Origin: Kineococcus sp. NBC_00420
Lineage (GTDB): Bacteria > Actinomycetota > Actinomycetes > Actinomycetales > Kineococcaceae
Direction of reading: 5' to 3'
NCBI RefSeq assembly: GCF_036021035.1
Contig: NZ_CP107930.1
Span: 1,488,001 to 1,552,000 of the forward strand
DNA: 64,000 nucleotides
Shown here: piece by piece, positions 16,950-27,271 of the stretch
Layout of the letters: each line of letters begins with the position of its first letter
Position numbering within the stretch: the stretch's first letter is position 1
Position numbers and translations under genes: made by a program
Notes under the pieces: model-generated
Seen by the model: only the letters and a program-made list of their open reading frames with translations
Databases searched by the model: none
Told to the model about the DNA's origin: nothing

Positions 16950-17702
16950 GTGCCGGGGCCCATCCAGTCCATCGAACGCGCAGCGGCCGTGCTGCGGTTG
17001 CTGGCGAGCGCGGGGCAAGGTCTCGGGGTCGTCGACATCGGCAACGCGCTGGGCCTGGCGAAGACGACGGCGCACGGGATCGTGCGCACCCTCGTCGACG
17101 TGGGTTTCGTCGAGCAGGACGAGTCGGGCGACTACCGCGCCTCCCCCGGGCTGGCGGACCTGGGCCGACCCCGCATCGACGCCAACGACCTGCGCGCCCG
17201 GGCGGTGAACTGGGCCGACTCCCTGGCCAGCCGGACGGGGGAATCGGTGCGGTTGGCGATGCTGGCGGAGGGGCGCGCGCTCGTCGTGCACCACGTGTTC
17301 CGGCCCGACGACAGCGCGCAGGAACTCAGCACGGGCGCCTCGTTGCCGGCCCACGCGTGCGCGCTCGGCAAGGTGCTGCTGGCCTCGGCCCCGGTCCGTC
17401 CCCGGGGACGGCTCACGGCGATGACGGCGCGGACGACGGTGGACCCGGCGGCGCTGCGCCGCACCCTGGCCGCGGTCCGGGAACAGGGCTGGGCGCTGGA
17501 CGTGGAGGAGCTCGAGGTCGGCGGCGCGGGCATCGCCGCCCCGGTCCGCGACCTCGGCGGGCTGGTCGTGGGGGCGATCGGCATCGACGGCGACGCCGAG
17601 CGCCTCGTGGACTCCCACGGGCGACCCCGGGCTGGGCTGGTACCGGCCGTCCGGCACGCCGCGCGGTCCATCTCGCGGGGGCTCGGCGCGCGTGACCGCT
17701 GA
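16950..17702 (+). CDS. IclR family regulator, probable glycerol regulator (GylR-like)
   Basis: The N-terminus has the IclR pattern [15 protein letters not shown], then a winged helix ([26 protein letters not shown]), followed by an effector domain ending with AAPVRDLGG and VGAIGI. In Streptomyces the glycerol operon repressor GylR is an IclR protein, and here the next gene is a glycerol kinase, so the same role is inferred. Two starts are possible: GTG 16950 (preferred; GGATGAG upstream) and GTG 16935, which overlaps the ROK stop. The palindrome before glpF (36233-36251) is a candidate distant operator. Confidence 0.8.
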   Translation: MPGPIQSIERAAAVLRLLASAGQGLGVVDIGNALGLAKTTAHGIVRTLVDVGFVEQDESGDYRASPGLADLGRPRIDANDLRARAVNWADSLASRTGESVRLAMLAEGRALVVHHVFRPDDSAQELSTGASLPAHACALGKVLLASAPVRPRGRLTAMTARTTVDPAALRRTLAAVREQGWALDVEELEVGGAGIAAPVRDLGGLVVGAIGIDGDAERLVDSHGRPRAGLVPAVRHAARSISRGLGARDR

Positions 17703-17730
17703 ACGGTCCGCGTCGGGCAGGATGACCGGA

Positions 17731-19251
17731 GTGACCGAACAGCGCCCGGAACACCGCGGTTACGTCATCGCGATCGACCAGGGCACGACCTCGACCCGCT
17801 GCATCCTCTTCGACCACGCCGGCCGGCTGGTGGCGATCGCCCAGCGGGAACACCGTCAGCACTACCCGAGACCCGGCTGGGTGGAGCACGACGCAGCGGA
17901 GATCTGGCGCAACGTGGCGCGACTGGTCCCGCAGGCCATGGCCCAGGTGGAGGCCACCGCGGCCGACGTGGTGGCGATCGGGATCGCGAACCAGCGCGAG
18001 ACGGTCGTCGCGTGGGACCGGCGCACGGGTGATCCGGTGAGCCCGGCGATCGTGTGGCAGGACACCCGGACCACGGAACTCGTCGAGGGTCTGGCGGCCG
18101 ACGGCGGCGCCGACCGCTACACCGACGTCTGCGGTCTCCCGCTGACGACGTACTTCGCCGGGCCGCGCATCGGGTGGATGCTCGCCCACGACCCGGCCCT
18201 GCGGCGCCGCGCCGAGCACGGTGAGGTGCTGTTCGGGACGATCGACTCCTGGCTGGTCTGGAACCTGACCGGCGGTCCCGACGGTGGGCGCCACGTCACC
18301 GACGTGACCAACGCGAGCCGCACGATGCTGATGGACCTGGAGACGCTCGACTACTCACCGCAGATGCTGGCGGTCTTCGACGTCCCGCGCCGGGCGCTGC
18401 CGGACATCGTGTCGAGTTCGCAGGTCTACGGGAAGGCGACCACGGTCGTGCCGGGTGCCCTCATCGGCGCGGCCCTGGGCGACCAGCAGGCCGCCCTGTT
18501 CGGGCAGACCTGCTTCTCCCCCGGGGAGGCGAAGTGCACGTACGGGACGGGCAGCTTCCTGCTGATGAACACCGGCACGGAGATCACCCGGTCGACCCAC
18601 GGGTTGCTGACGACCGTCGCGCACCGGATCGGCGACGAACCCCCGGTCTACGCGCTGGAGGGTTCCATCGCGATCACCGGTGCCCTGGTGCAGTGGTTGC
18701 GCGACAACCTCGGTCTCATCTCGACCGCACCGGAGATCGAGACCCTCGCCCGGACCGTCGAGGACAACGGCGGGTGCTACTTCGTGCCGGCGTTCTCGGG
18801 GTTGTTCGCACCGCACTGGCGCTCGGAGGCGCGGGGTCTGGTCATCGGTCTCACCTCGTTCGTGACCAAGGGCCACATCGCCCGCGCGGCGCTGGAGTCC
18901 ACGGCCTGGCAGACCCGCGAGGTCGTCGAGGCGATGGACGCGGACTCGGGGCTGCGGCTGGCGTCGCTGCGGGTGGACGGGGGCATGACGTCGAACAACC
19001 TGCTGATGCAGACCGTGGCCGACGTCCTGGACGCCCCCGTGGTCCGGCCGATGGTCAGCGAGACGGTGTCGCTGGGTGCGGCCTACGCGGCCGGGCTGGC
19101 CGTGGGTTTCTGGCCCGACCTCGACGCCCTGCGCCGACGCTGGCACCGGGCCGGGCAGTGGTCACCGTCGATGGCGCCGGAGGAACGTGAACTCGGCTGG
19201 GAGTACTGGCAGCAGGCCGTCCAGCGGACGTTCGACTGGATCCGGCACTGA
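17731..19251 (+). CDS. glpK: Glycerol kinase, first copy
   Basis: The 506-residue protein is a FGGY kinase of the glycerol kinase type: IDQGTTSTR phosphate loop, [50 protein letters not shown], and [16 protein letters not shown]. It phosphorylates glycerol at the cost of ATP. GTG 17731 is chosen because AGGA lies 8 bp upstream and the length then matches the family. It differs clearly from the second kinase at 33734-35266. It directly follows the IclR regulator gene, which is probably co-transcribed. Confidence 0.9.
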   Translation: MTEQRPEHRGYVIAIDQGTTSTRCILFDHAGRLVAIAQREHRQHYPRPGWVEHDAAEIWRNVARLVPQAMAQVEATAADVVAIGIANQRETVVAWDRRTGDPVSPAIVWQDTRTTELVEGLAADGGADRYTDVCGLPLTTYFAGPRIGWMLAHDPALRRRAEHGEVLFGTIDSWLVWNLTGGPDGGRHVTDVTNASRTMLMDLETLDYSPQMLAVFDVPRRALPDIVSSSQVYGKATTVVPGALIGAALGDQQAALFGQTCFSPGEAKCTYGTGSFLLMNTGTEITRSTHGLLTTVAHRIGDEPPVYALEGSIAITGALVQWLRDNLGLISTAPEIETLARTVEDNGGCYFVPAFSGLFAPHWRSEARGLVIGLTSFVTKGHIARAALESTAWQTREVVEAMDADSGLRLASLRVDGGMTSNNLLMQTVADVLDAPVVRPMVSETVSLGAAYAAGLAVGFWPDLDALRRRWHRAGQWSPSMAPEERELGWEYWQQAVQRTFDWIRH

Positions 19252-19279
19252 CGTCCGGCGCTGACGTCCGGCACCCTGC

Positions 19280-21151
19280 TCAGCCCGCGTGGATCCGGGG
19301 ACGCTGCGCGGGTTCCGGGACGGCCCGGCGCACGACCTCGCGGGTGACGGGTGCGACCTCGCCGAGGCCCAGCAGCAGGAAGCGCGCGAAGTTGACCAGC
19401 GGGTTCCCCTCCGACCACTCGAACCAGACGTCGGGCAGCACCCCGGTCCGGTCGCGGACGGCGAGCGAGATCGCGGCGACGGAGTTCGCGACGGCCGAAC
19501 TGCGGACGGTCAGGACGCGGTGGCCGAAGCGTTCCTCCCCGTGGACCTCCAGTTCGGTCTCGAACTCCGAGGCGTCGGTGACGGTGACCTCGAGGAACAC
19601 GGCGGGCTCGTCGGCGGGGATGTGCTGGTCGCGGCGTTCGTCGTACATCTTCTCGGCGTACTCGGCCTCGTCCCGGGCGTCGGGTTCGTTGGCGATGATG
19701 TTGAGCGCGCCCCGGGCCGCGGCCTCGTCCAGGAACCTCCGGGCCACCTCGTCGAACTCGACCCCGGTGGCCCGCAGCTCGAAAGCGCGACGGGCCCGGG
19801 AGACCAGCGAGACCACGATGATCGCCGTGATGAAGCAGCCGGCGATCTGCACCCCCTCGGGACGTTCGATGACGTTGGCCACGGTGGTGTAGAGGAAGAC
19901 CACGGTGATGGCCGAGAACGCCACCGTCGCCCCGCGTCGGCCCCGGCGGTGGGCGGACAGCGTCACCGCCACGGTGGCGGAGGTGATGAGGACGAGGACG
20001 CCGGTGGCGTAGGCACCACCCTGGGCGTCGACGTCGGCGTCGAACAACCAGGTCACCAGGAAGGCGATCGCCGTGAACACGAGGACGAGGGGGCGCACCG
20101 CGCGGGCCCACTGCGGGGCCATCCCGTAGCGGGGCAGGTAGCGCGGGACGAGGTTCAGCAGACCGGCCATGGCCGAGGCGCCCGCGAACCAGAGGATGGC
20201 GATGGTGCTGACGTCGTAGGCCGTGCCGAAGGCTCCGCCGAGGTACTCGTGGGCGAGGTAGGCCAGGGCGCGGCCGTTCGCCTCGCCGCCGGGCTGGAAC
20301 TCCGCGGCCGGGATGAGCACGCTCGTCGCGAAGCTGGACGCGAGCAGGAACACGCTCATGACGATGGCCGCGACGGTCAGCAGGCGTTTCGCCCCGGCGA
20401 TCCGGTCACCGCTGATCTGCGGCATCACCAGGACCCCGGTCTCGAAACCCGACAACCCGAGCGCGAGCTGCGGGAAGACGATGAGGGCCGCGCCGATCAC
20501 CGCCCACGGCGACGACCCCTGGTGCAGCACGGCGTTCCACCAGTCGTGCACCGACACCGGGTGTCCCGCGACGTGCATGAGGGCGTCGACCACGACGACG
20601 GCGTTCAGCGCCAGGAACACGACGACGAGCACCATCGCGACCCCGATGGCCTCGGAGAAGCCCCGCAGGAACACCGCCCCCAGCGCGGCGAGCAGCACCA
20701 GGGTCACCAGCACCTGGTGCCCCTCGAGGAACTGGGGGACGTAGGGGTTCTGCAGGGCGTGCTTCGTCGCGTCGGCGGCGCTCAGCGTCATGGTGATGAG
20801 GAAGTCGGTGGCCGCGAAACCCAGGAGCACGAGCACGAACAACTTGCCGCCCCACCAGGGCAGGACCTTCTCCAGCATGGCGATGGACCCCTCGCCGTTC
20901 GGGCTCTCCTCCGCCACGCGCCGGTACACCGGGAGCGCACCGAGGAGGGTCACGACCACGAGGACGAGGGTCGCGATCGGGGAGATGACGCCGGCGGCGA
21001 GGAAGGCGATGGCCGGCTGGTACCCGAGGGTGGAGAAGTAGTCGACCCCGGTGAGGCAGACGACCTTCCACCACGGGTGGCCCGGGTGCTCGACGCGCCC
21101 CTTGCCGTGCGGCCCGGGGTGGCGGCTGGCCCGTTCCTCCGATCCCGACAT
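19280..21151 (-). CDS. APC-superfamily amino-acid permease with cytoplasmic C-terminal domain
   Basis: About 623 residues. Roughly the first 450 contain 12 hydrophobic segments; early motifs [17 protein letters not shown] and [18 protein letters not shown] are typical of APC permeases of the large actinobacterial group. The last 190 residues are hydrophilic ([14 protein letters not shown] and AVFLEVTV stretches) and could be a regulatory domain. Transport of an amino acid or other cation-coupled substrate is expected. ATG 21151 is preferred; a GTG at 21184 is also open. Convergent with glycerol kinase, 28 bp apart. Confidence 0.75.
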   Translation of the reverse strand: MSGSEERASRHPGPHGKGRVEHPGHPWWKVVCLTGVDYFSTLGYQPAIAFLAAGVISPIATLVLVVVTLLGALPVYRRVAEESPNGEGSIAMLEKVLPWWGGKLFVLVLLGFAATDFLITMTLSAADATKHALQNPYVPQFLEGHQVLVTLVLLAALGAVFLRGFSEAIGVAMVLVVVFLALNAVVVVDALMHVAGHPVSVHDWWNAVLHQGSSPWAVIGAALIVFPQLALGLSGFETGVLVMPQISGDRIAGAKRLLTVAAIVMSVFLLASSFATSVLIPAAEFQPGGEANGRALAYLAHEYLGGAFGTAYDVSTIAILWFAGASAMAGLLNLVPRYLPRYGMAPQWARAVRPLVLVFTAIAFLVTWLFDADVDAQGGAYATGVLVLITSATVAVTLSAHRRGRRGATVAFSAITVVFLYTTVANVIERPEGVQIAGCFITAIIVVSLVSRARRAFELRATGVEFDEVARRFLDEAAARGALNIIANEPDARDEAEYAEKMYDERRDQHIPADEPAVFLEVTVTDASEFETELEVHGEERFGHRVLTVRSSAVANSVAAISLAVRDRTGVLPDVWFEWSEGNPLVNFARFLLLGLGEVAPVTREVVRRAVPEPAQRPRIHAG

Positions 21152-21257
21152 CAACCACGAACGACAGACCTCAGTGGCACGCACGTCTCCATCAGCGCAG
21201 GCGGCGCCGGCGAGAGCAACCGGGACGCACCTCCCGCCACTGATCTTGACGCGATCC

Positions 21258-22022
21258 TTACGCCGGGACGACCTCCACCCGGACCCCGGCCGCCACCAGT
21301 CCCGCGACGACCTCGGCCGGCGCGGAGGAGTCCGTCACCAGCACGTCGACCTCGACGAGACCGCAGACCACGGCCAGCGCGGTCCGGTGGAACTTGGCCC
21401 CCTCGGCGACGAGGACGGTCCGCTGCGCGCTGCGGCGCAGGGCCTTCTTGACCGCCGCGTCGGCCAGGTCGTGCGCTGTGACCCCCGCGTCGGGGTCGGC
21501 CGCGCAGCAGGTCAGCACGGCGGTGTCGAAGCGGAGCTCGGCCAGCGCCCGTTCGGCGAGCGGGCCCACGATGCTGCCCTCGGGGTGGCGCACGGTTCCC
21601 CCGGGCAGCAGGAGGGAGACGCTCGGGCTGCCGGCGAGGGCGGCGATCCCCTGCACGGACAACGGCATCACCGTCAGCCGACGACCGGCCAGGGCCTGCG
21701 CGGTGGCCGCGCCCGTCGTCCCGCTGTCGAGCACCACGGCCTCCCCGTCGCCGATCAGTCCGGCGACGACGGCTGCGAGGCGTGCCTTGAGCGGCGCCTC
21801 GTCGACCGCGCGGACCTCGAAGGGCAACCCCTCACCGCGCAACGTCGAGGGCACCGCCCCGCCACGGACCCGGCGCAGGGCACCGAGACCAGCGAGGACG
21901 TCGAGGTCGCGGCGCACCGTGATGGTGGAGGTCTCGAGCCGCACGGCCAGTTCGGGCACCTCGACCCGGCCGCGGGCGCGGAGCAGGTCGAGGATCACGC
22001 GGTGTCTCGCGCTCACATCCAT
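21258..22022 (-). CDS. DeoR family transcriptional regulator
   Basis: About 254 residues with the DeoR winged helix ([22 protein letters not shown], then RVRGGAV) and the C-terminal sugar-phosphate-sensing domain ([39 protein letters not shown]). These repressors typically respond to phosphorylated sugars. An upstream ATG at 22040 is an alternative start. The gene is divergent from the MFS gene at 22090, its probable target, with a putative operator at 22044-22056. Confidence 0.85.
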   Translation of the reverse strand: MDVSARHRVILDLLRARGRVEVPELAVRLETSTITVRRDLDVLAGLGALRRVRGGAVPSTLRGEGLPFEVRAVDEAPLKARLAAVVAGLIGDGEAVVLDSGTTGAATAQALAGRRLTVMPLSVQGIAALAGSPSVSLLLPGGTVRHPEGSIVGPLAERALAELRFDTAVLTCCAADPDAGVTAHDLADAAVKKALRRSAQRTVLVAEGAKFHRTALAVVCGLVEVDVLVTDSSAPAEVVAGLVAAGVRVEVVPA

Positions 22023-22043
22023 GTTCACAAAGTACCTCATCTA

Positions 22044-22056
22044 TGATCGAATGGTC
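22044..22056 (+). promoter_or_regulatory. Putative operator TGATCGAATGGTC
   Basis: It lies between the divergent DeoR and MFS genes. It differs at one base from the site at 6848-6860 and at two from that at 5753-5765 (minus strand). All three stand next to regulators with DeoR-type DNA-binding domains. Confidence 0.4.
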
Positions 22057-22089
22057 ATCCACCACGATCACAACGAGGTTCAGGACGCG

Positions 22090-23292
22090 ATGCCCAGCTC
22101 GATCTCCCGGTGGCGCAACGCCATCACCGTCTCCTTCGGCCTCGGTGGCATCGCCCTCTCCACCTGGGGACCACGACTGCCCGCCCTGAAGGCCGACCTG
22201 CAGCTGGACACCGGCGGACTGGGGGTCCTGCTCGCCGGGGTCACGGTCGGCTCCGTCGCCGGCCTGCTCTGCGCCGCACCGGTGATCACCCGGTTCGGGG
22301 CCCGCCGCGCGATCCCCGCGGTCATCGTCCTCGTGGCGGCGAGCATCGCCTTCATCGGCCTCGGCGCGGCCCTGCCCTCGGTCCCCGTCGTCGGCGTGGG
22401 TTTCGTCGTGGCCGGGTTCTGCATCGGTTCGCTCGACGTGATGATCAACATCGACGGAGCGGCGGCCGAGGAGGCCGCCGGGCGCACCCTCATGCCGCTG
22501 ATGCACGCCGCCTGGTCCGGTGGGGCGGCGGTCGGTTCCGGGATCGGGGCCGCCTGCGCCGCCCTCGACGTCTCCCCGTCGAAGCAGTTCCTCGGCGAGG
22601 CCGTCCTGATCGCCGCCGCCGCGGTCTTCGTCGCCCGCAACCTCCCCGACGGCGTCCGCGCCGGGCAGGAGGCACCGCAAGGACCTGCGTCGCAACGCCT
22701 CCGCGCCTGGCTGCGGGGCTGGACGGACGTGCGTCTGCTGATGATCGGCGTCGTCATGCTGGGTGCGGAGCTCGGCGAGGGGTCGGCGAACAACTGGCTG
22801 ACGCTCGCCGCGGAGGACGGGCACGGTCTCGACCCCGCGCTGGCCGCGTTGTTCTTCACCGTCTTCGCCGTCTCCGAGATGCTGACCCGCATCGCGGGCG
22901 GCCCGCTCGTCGACCGGTTCGGCAGGGTCACCACCACCCGCGCGACCATCGCGCTCGGCGTCGTCGGTGTCGTGCTGTTCATCCTGGTCGACAACCCGGT
23001 CGTCGTCCTCGTCGGCGTGCTGCTGTGGGCGGTCGGGGTGTCGATGGGGTTCCCGCTCGGCATGACCGCCGCGGCCCAGAGCGGCCCGAACCCGGCGGCG
23101 CGGGTCAGCGTCGTCGCCGCGATCGGCTACTTCGCGAACCTCGCCGGCCCTCCGGGGGTCGGTTTCCTGGCCCAGTCGACGGGTCTGCTCCCCGCGCTGT
23201 GGCTCATCGCCGTGCTGATGCTTGTCGCCTTCGGGGCCGCGGGCTCGTTCGGAACGCGCACCGGTGAGTCTGTTCAGACCTCGAACCGGTAG
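22090..23292 (+). CDS. MFS transporter (YbjJ/fucose-permease-like)
   Basis: The 400-residue membrane protein has about 12 hydrophobic segments with SFGLGGIALSTWGPRLPALKADL in helix 1 and GFCIGSLDVMINIDGAAAE in helix 4-5, a pattern seen in YbjJ-type and sugar permease MFS proteins. ATG 22090 follows CAGGA. Cargo is unknown; the divergent DeoR regulator suggests a sugar or sugar-derived compound. Convergent with kdpE, whose stop lies inside the end of this gene (overlap 23274-23292). Confidence 0.75.
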   Translation: MPSSISRWRNAITVSFGLGGIALSTWGPRLPALKADLQLDTGGLGVLLAGVTVGSVAGLLCAAPVITRFGARRAIPAVIVLVAASIAFIGLGAALPSVPVVGVGFVVAGFCIGSLDVMINIDGAAAEEAAGRTLMPLMHAAWSGGAAVGSGIGAACAALDVSPSKQFLGEAVLIAAAAVFVARNLPDGVRAGQEAPQGPASQRLRAWLRGWTDVRLLMIGVVMLGAELGEGSANNWLTLAAEDGHGLDPALAALFFTVFAVSEMLTRIAGGPLVDRFGRVTTTRATIALGVVGVVLFILVDNPVVVLVGVLLWAVGVSMGFPLGMTAAAQSGPNPAARVSVVAAIGYFANLAGPPGVGFLAQSTGLLPALWLIAVLMLVAFGAAGSFGTRTGESVQTSNR

Positions 23293-23957
23293 CCCATCCC
23301 CGGTTCGGTGATGAGGTGCACGGGCGAACCGGGCACCTTCTCCAGCTTGCGGCGCAACTGCCCGACGTAGACCCGCAGGTAGTTCGTCTCGCGCCCGTAG
23401 GCCGGTCCCCACACCTCCTTCAGCAGCTGGGTCTGGGTGACCAGCCGGCCGGCGTTGCCGACCAGGACCTGCAGCAGGTGCCACTCGGTCGGGGTCAGCT
23501 TCACCGGGGCACCGTCGCGGGTCACGGTGCGCCGGGCCAGGTCGATGTGCAGGTCGTCGACGTCGACCACCTCCTCCGCACCACCACCACCGGGCACCTC
23601 TCCGCGCCGGACCGCCGCGCGCAACCGGGCCAGCAGCACGTCCATCGCGAAGGGTTTCGTCACGTAGTCGTCGGCCCCCGCGTCGAGGGCGTCCACCGCG
23701 TCCGCGGCCGCGGTCCGCGCGGTGAGGACGATGATCGGGACCCGGCTCCAGCCCCGGATCCCGGCGATGACCTCGAGGCCGTCGAGGTCGGGCAGACCGA
23801 GGTCGAGCAGCACCACGTCGGGGTGGGTGCTCGCGGCGGCCTCCAGCGCCGACCCACCGTCGGCGGCGACCGTGACGTCCCAGCCGCGGGCGGTCAGGTT
23901 GATCGACAACGCCCGCCGCAGACCCGGTTCGTCGTCGACCACCAGCACCCTGCTCAC
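23274..23957 (-). CDS. kdpE: Response regulator KdpE
   Basis: The 227-residue protein has a receiver domain (VLVVDDEPGLRRAL, phospho-acceptor Asp in VVLLDLGLPDLDG, TKPFAMDVLLARLRA) and an OmpR-type winged-helix domain (VKLTPTEWHLLQVLV, YLRVYVGQLRRKLE). Its GTG overlaps the kdpD stop by 4 bp, which identifies it as KdpE. It would activate potassium-uptake genes when phosphorylated. The kdpFABC transporter genes are not in this window. Confidence 0.9.
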   Translation of the reverse strand: MSRVLVVDDEPGLRRALSINLTARGWDVTVAADGGSALEAAASTHPDVVLLDLGLPDLDGLEVIAGIRGWSRVPIIVLTARTAAADAVDALDAGADDYVTKPFAMDVLLARLRAAVRRGEVPGGGGAEEVVDVDDLHIDLARRTVTRDGAPVKLTPTEWHLLQVLVGNAGRLVTQTQLLKEVWGPAYGRETNYLRVYVGQLRRKLEKVPGSPVHLITEPGMGYRFEV

Positions 23958-26473
23958 GACGGCGATCCTGCCAGGGGGAGGTCGAGGACCATCGTCAGGC
24001 CACCCCCGGGGGTGTCGACCGCCTCCAACCGGCCCCCGACCGCCTCGGTCAGTCCCCGGGCCACGGCGAGTCCCAGACCGAGGCCGGCTCCCGAGCGGTC
24101 GCCCAGCCGCTGGAACGGGGTGAACGCCCGTTCCTTCGCCGCGCCCGGCAACCCCGGACCGTGGTCGACCACGAGCAACCGCACCACGCTGCGGGCGTCC
24201 TCGGTGGCCACGGCCGCGCCGAGGGCGACCACGCCCCCGCCGTGACGCACCGCGTTCTGCACCAGGTTCGCCACGACCCGCTGCAGCAGCCCGGGGTCCG
24301 TCGCGATCGGCGGCAGGTCCGCGGGCAGGTCGAGGCGGACCCGGCCGGGTTCGACGTCGCGCAGCGCCGCACCCACCAGCTCCTCGAGGTCCACGTCCAC
24401 GACCAGGGCCTCGACGACCCCGCTGCGGACCCGGGTCAGGTCCAGCAGGTCGTCGATCAGCGCCTGCAACCGGTCCGCGGAGTTCCCCACCTCGGCGAGG
24501 AGCTCGTCCCGCAGGTCCTGCGAGAGGTCGATGTCGGTGGCCCGCAGGCTGTCCAGCGACGCCTTCAACGTGGCCAGCGGGGTCCGCAGGTCGTGCGAGA
24601 CCGCGGTCAGCAACGCCCCCCGGACGGCGTCCCCCTCCTCCAGGCGCCGCACCTGGGCGGCCTCGGCCCGCAACCGCTGCCGTTGGCGGACGGCCGCGAC
24701 CTGGGTGGCGAAACCCTCCAGCACCCGGCGGTCGTCGGCGGAGAGCAAGCGCCCTCGCAACGCCAGGCACGTCAGGTCGTCGACGACGACCTCGGCGTCG
24801 GAGTCGCTGGGGCGCAGGCAGACCGGGTCCCCCTCGGAGGCGACGAGGTGCCAGGGCGCCGTCGGTTCCTCGCGTTCGAGCAGCGACACCGAGTCCACGG
24901 CGAACGTCTCCCGGGTGTGGCGCAGGGCCTGCGCCAACGGGTCGGCCGCGAGCAGCGCGGTGCGGGTGAGCACGGACAACGCCTCCGACTCCGCCCGGCT
25001 GCGGGTCGCGTCCCGCGTGCGGCGCGCGGCCGTGTCGACCGTGCTGGACACGGCGACGGCGACCAGCAGGAAGACGACGAGGGCCACCGCGTTCGTGGGC
25101 TGGGCGATCGCGAGCTGGTGGTAGGGCGGGGTGAAGAACCAGTTCACCGCGAAGCTCCCCAGCAGGGCCGCGGCCAGCGCGGGCAGCAACCCGCCGACCA
25201 GGGCCGCGGCGACCACGACGACCAGGAAACCCAGCAGGTCCGTCGCGAGGTCCTGCGGGGGGACGGCGAGCAGCAACCCGGTGACCACCGCGGGCCCGGC
25301 CACGGCGAGCACCCACCCCCACGCCCGCCGGGGCGCGGGCAGTGTCGCCCGGGGGCGTCCGGGCAACCGCAGCGGCCGGGCCTGCGCCTCGTGGGTCACG
25401 ACGAGAACGTCGATCGCCCCCGAGCCGCGCACGACGGCGTCCCCGACCCCGCGGCGGACCAGCGAGGCGATGGGCCGGTGGCGACTGGCCCCCACGACGA
25501 GCTGGGACGCGTTGACGCCGCGGGCGAACTCCAGCAGGGACGCGGCGACGTCGTCCCCGACGACCTGGTGGTAGGTCCCGCCGAGGCTCTCGACGAGGGT
25601 CCGCTGGTCGGCGAGGCGCGCCGGCGAGGTCCGCACGAGCCCGTCACCGCTCGCGACGTGGACGGCGTGCAGTTCCCCACCGGCGCCCCGGCCTGCGATC
25701 CGTGCGGCCCGCCGCACCAGCGTCGCCCCCTCGGCCCCGCCCGTGAGGGCCACGACGACCCGTTCCCGGGCGGACCACGTCGCCTCGATCCCCTGCTGGG
25801 CCCGGTAGCGTTCCAGCCCCTCGTCGACCCGGTCGGCCAGCCACAGCAGCGCGAGCTCGCGCAGCGCGGTGAGGTTCCCCGTGCGGAAGTAGTTCGACAG
25901 CGCCGCGTCGACCCGGGCCGGGGCGTAGACGTTGCCGTGCGAGAGCCTGCGCTGCAACGCCTCAGGGGTCATGTCGACCAGCTGGACCTGCTCCGCCGCG
26001 CGCAGGACCGCGTCGGGCAGGGTCTCGCGCTGCTGGATCCCCGTGATGTTCTCCACGACGTCGTTGAGGGACTCGAGGTGCTGGATGTTCACGGTGGAGA
26101 CGACGTCGATCCCCGCCGCGAGGAGTTCCTGGACGTCCTGCCACCGCTTGGGGTTCCGCGAGCCGGGGGCGTTCGTGTGGGCCAGTTCGTCCACGACCGC
26201 CACCTGCGGGTCGCGGCGCAGGACGGCGTCGACGTCGAGTTCGGCGAACTCGACACCGCGGTGCACGACGGCCCGGCGGGGCAGGACCTCCAGGCCGCGC
26301 ACCGCCGCCGCGGTGTGCTCGCGGCCGTGGCTCTCGACGAGGGCGACGACGACGTCCGTCCCGCGCGCGGCACGACGGTGCGCCTCGTCGAGCGCGGCGT
26401 AGGTCTTGCCCACGCCCGGTGCCGCGCCGAGGAAGACCCGGAGTCGTCCCCGGCGGTTCTCGTCCACTCCCAC
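23954..26473 (-). CDS. kdpD: Potassium sensor histidine kinase KdpD
   Basis: The 839-residue protein has the KdpD layout: N-terminal KdpD domain with Walker A (FLGAAPGVGKTY, residues 14-25) and VVDELAHTNAPG; a universal-stress-like domain (about 235-360); four membrane helices (about 390-490); a GAF domain; and a kinase core with His627 in VSHDLRTPLA, N box NLVQNAVRH and G boxes DHGPGL and GAGLGLGLA. It senses K+ limitation or turgor and phosphorylates KdpE, with which it overlaps by 4 bp. Upstream on the same strand is an unrelated secreted-protein start. Confidence 0.92.
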   Translation of the reverse strand: MGVDENRRGRLRVFLGAAPGVGKTYAALDEAHRRAARGTDVVVALVESHGREHTAAAVRGLEVLPRRAVVHRGVEFAELDVDAVLRRDPQVAVVDELAHTNAPGSRNPKRWQDVQELLAAGIDVVSTVNIQHLESLNDVVENITGIQQRETLPDAVLRAAEQVQLVDMTPEALQRRLSHGNVYAPARVDAALSNYFRTGNLTALRELALLWLADRVDEGLERYRAQQGIEATWSARERVVVALTGGAEGATLVRRAARIAGRGAGGELHAVHVASGDGLVRTSPARLADQRTLVESLGGTYHQVVGDDVAASLLEFARGVNASQLVVGASRHRPIASLVRRGVGDAVVRGSGAIDVLVVTHEAQARPLRLPGRPRATLPAPRRAWGWVLAVAGPAVVTGLLLAVPPQDLATDLLGFLVVVVAAALVGGLLPALAAALLGSFAVNWFFTPPYHQLAIAQPTNAVALVVFLLVAVAVSSTVDTAARRTRDATRSRAESEALSVLTRTALLAADPLAQALRHTRETFAVDSVSLLEREEPTAPWHLVASEGDPVCLRPSDSDAEVVVDDLTCLALRGRLLSADDRRVLEGFATQVAAVRQRQRLRAEAAQVRRLEEGDAVRGALLTAVSHDLRTPLATLKASLDSLRATDIDLSQDLRDELLAEVGNSADRLQALIDDLLDLTRVRSGVVEALVVDVDLEELVGAALRDVEPGRVRLDLPADLPPIATDPGLLQRVVANLVQNAVRHGGGVVALGAAVATEDARSVVRLLVVDHGPGLPGAAKERAFTPFQRLGDRSGAGLGLGLAVARGLTEAVGGRLEAVDTPGGGLTMVLDLPLAGSPS

Positions 26474-26510
26474 AGTGTCGCCGACCCCGGTCCCGCACCG
26501 GGGCGGTCGG

Positions 26511-27113
26511 TCAGGCGGGCAGCGGAACCCGGTGCGTCCCGCGCAGGCGGAACACCCGGTCGGGGGCGCCGTCGATCCCGTCGAAGCCGAGGCGGACGTC
26601 GCTCACCCAGGCGGCGCGGATCTTCAGGTCGTCGCAGGTGCTGCGGGGGTTCGGGAACTGGAAGCCGGCGTTCAGCCTGGCGGCGTTCGTGCCCTGCCGG
26701 GTGTAGCGGTTCGTGGTGCCGCCGTAGCCGCCCCAGATCCCGGACGGGGCGAGGGTGGTGCTCAGCCACCGGACCCGCGTGCTCGTCCCGCACGTGTAGC
26801 GCTCGGTCAGGCGGGCCGAGGAACCGGGACCGCCGAAGCCGCCGAGCTGGTTCTGGCTCGACGGGTCGTCGCTGAGGCCGCCGTAGGCGTCGAAGCCGGA
26901 GACCGTCGCGGTGACGTAGACGTAGCCGCAGTCCGAGGACGGCGGGTGGATCGACTGGCAGCCGAAGAAGACCGGGTTGGTAGCGGGACCGTAGACGCCG
27001 ACGTCCACGGCCGACAGCGTGAGACCGGACCGCGGGCCGGCGGACGCCACCGGCGCCACCCCGACGAGCAGGACGAACGTGGCCGCGAGCGCGGCGAAGA
27101 CCTTGCGGTACAT
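26511..27113 (-). CDS. Secreted protein of unknown function
   Basis: I do not recognise this 200-residue protein. ATG 27113 follows GGGGGAA and starts a clear signal peptide (YRK, hydrophobic FAALAATFVLLVGVAPVASA). The mature part is rich in Gly, Ser and Tyr and has four cysteines (FGCQS, SDCGYVYV, RYTCGTS, RSTCDDL) that could form two disulfides. It ends 37 bp from kdpD, on the same strand and upstream of it, but there is no evidence of a link to potassium sensing. Confidence 0.7.
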   Translation of the reverse strand: MYRKVFAALAATFVLLVGVAPVASAGPRSGLTLSAVDVGVYGPATNPVFFGCQSIHPPSSDCGYVYVTATVSGFDAYGGLSDDPSSQNQLGGFGGPGSSARLTERYTCGTSTRVRWLSTTLAPSGIWGGYGGTTNRYTRQGTNAARLNAGFQFPNPRSTCDDLKIRAAWVSDVRLGFDGIDGAPDRVFRLRGTHRVPLPA

Positions 27114-27271
27114 GGGATTCCCCCCGGAACCAGAGACGTGCGGACGACAGGCGACCACTCCCCCCGGCGGTGGCCGTGGCCATCACCCTGCCACGTCCAC
27201 TAGGCCGAACGGGTGACTTCCCCGGAACTCGTCCAGGCGTCGCGGACCTGTCGTGCCCGTAGGCTGCCCCG

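Noticed and set aside
19250-19274. Direct repeat GACGTCCGGC twice between glycerol kinase and permease genes
   Set aside because: Very short, no structure or second location of note; likely chance in GC-rich DNA.
19289-21451. 720-codon plus-strand frame over the APC permease
   Set aside because: Antisense shadow of a permease with clear membrane helices; composition is dominated by Arg, Gly, Asp and His.
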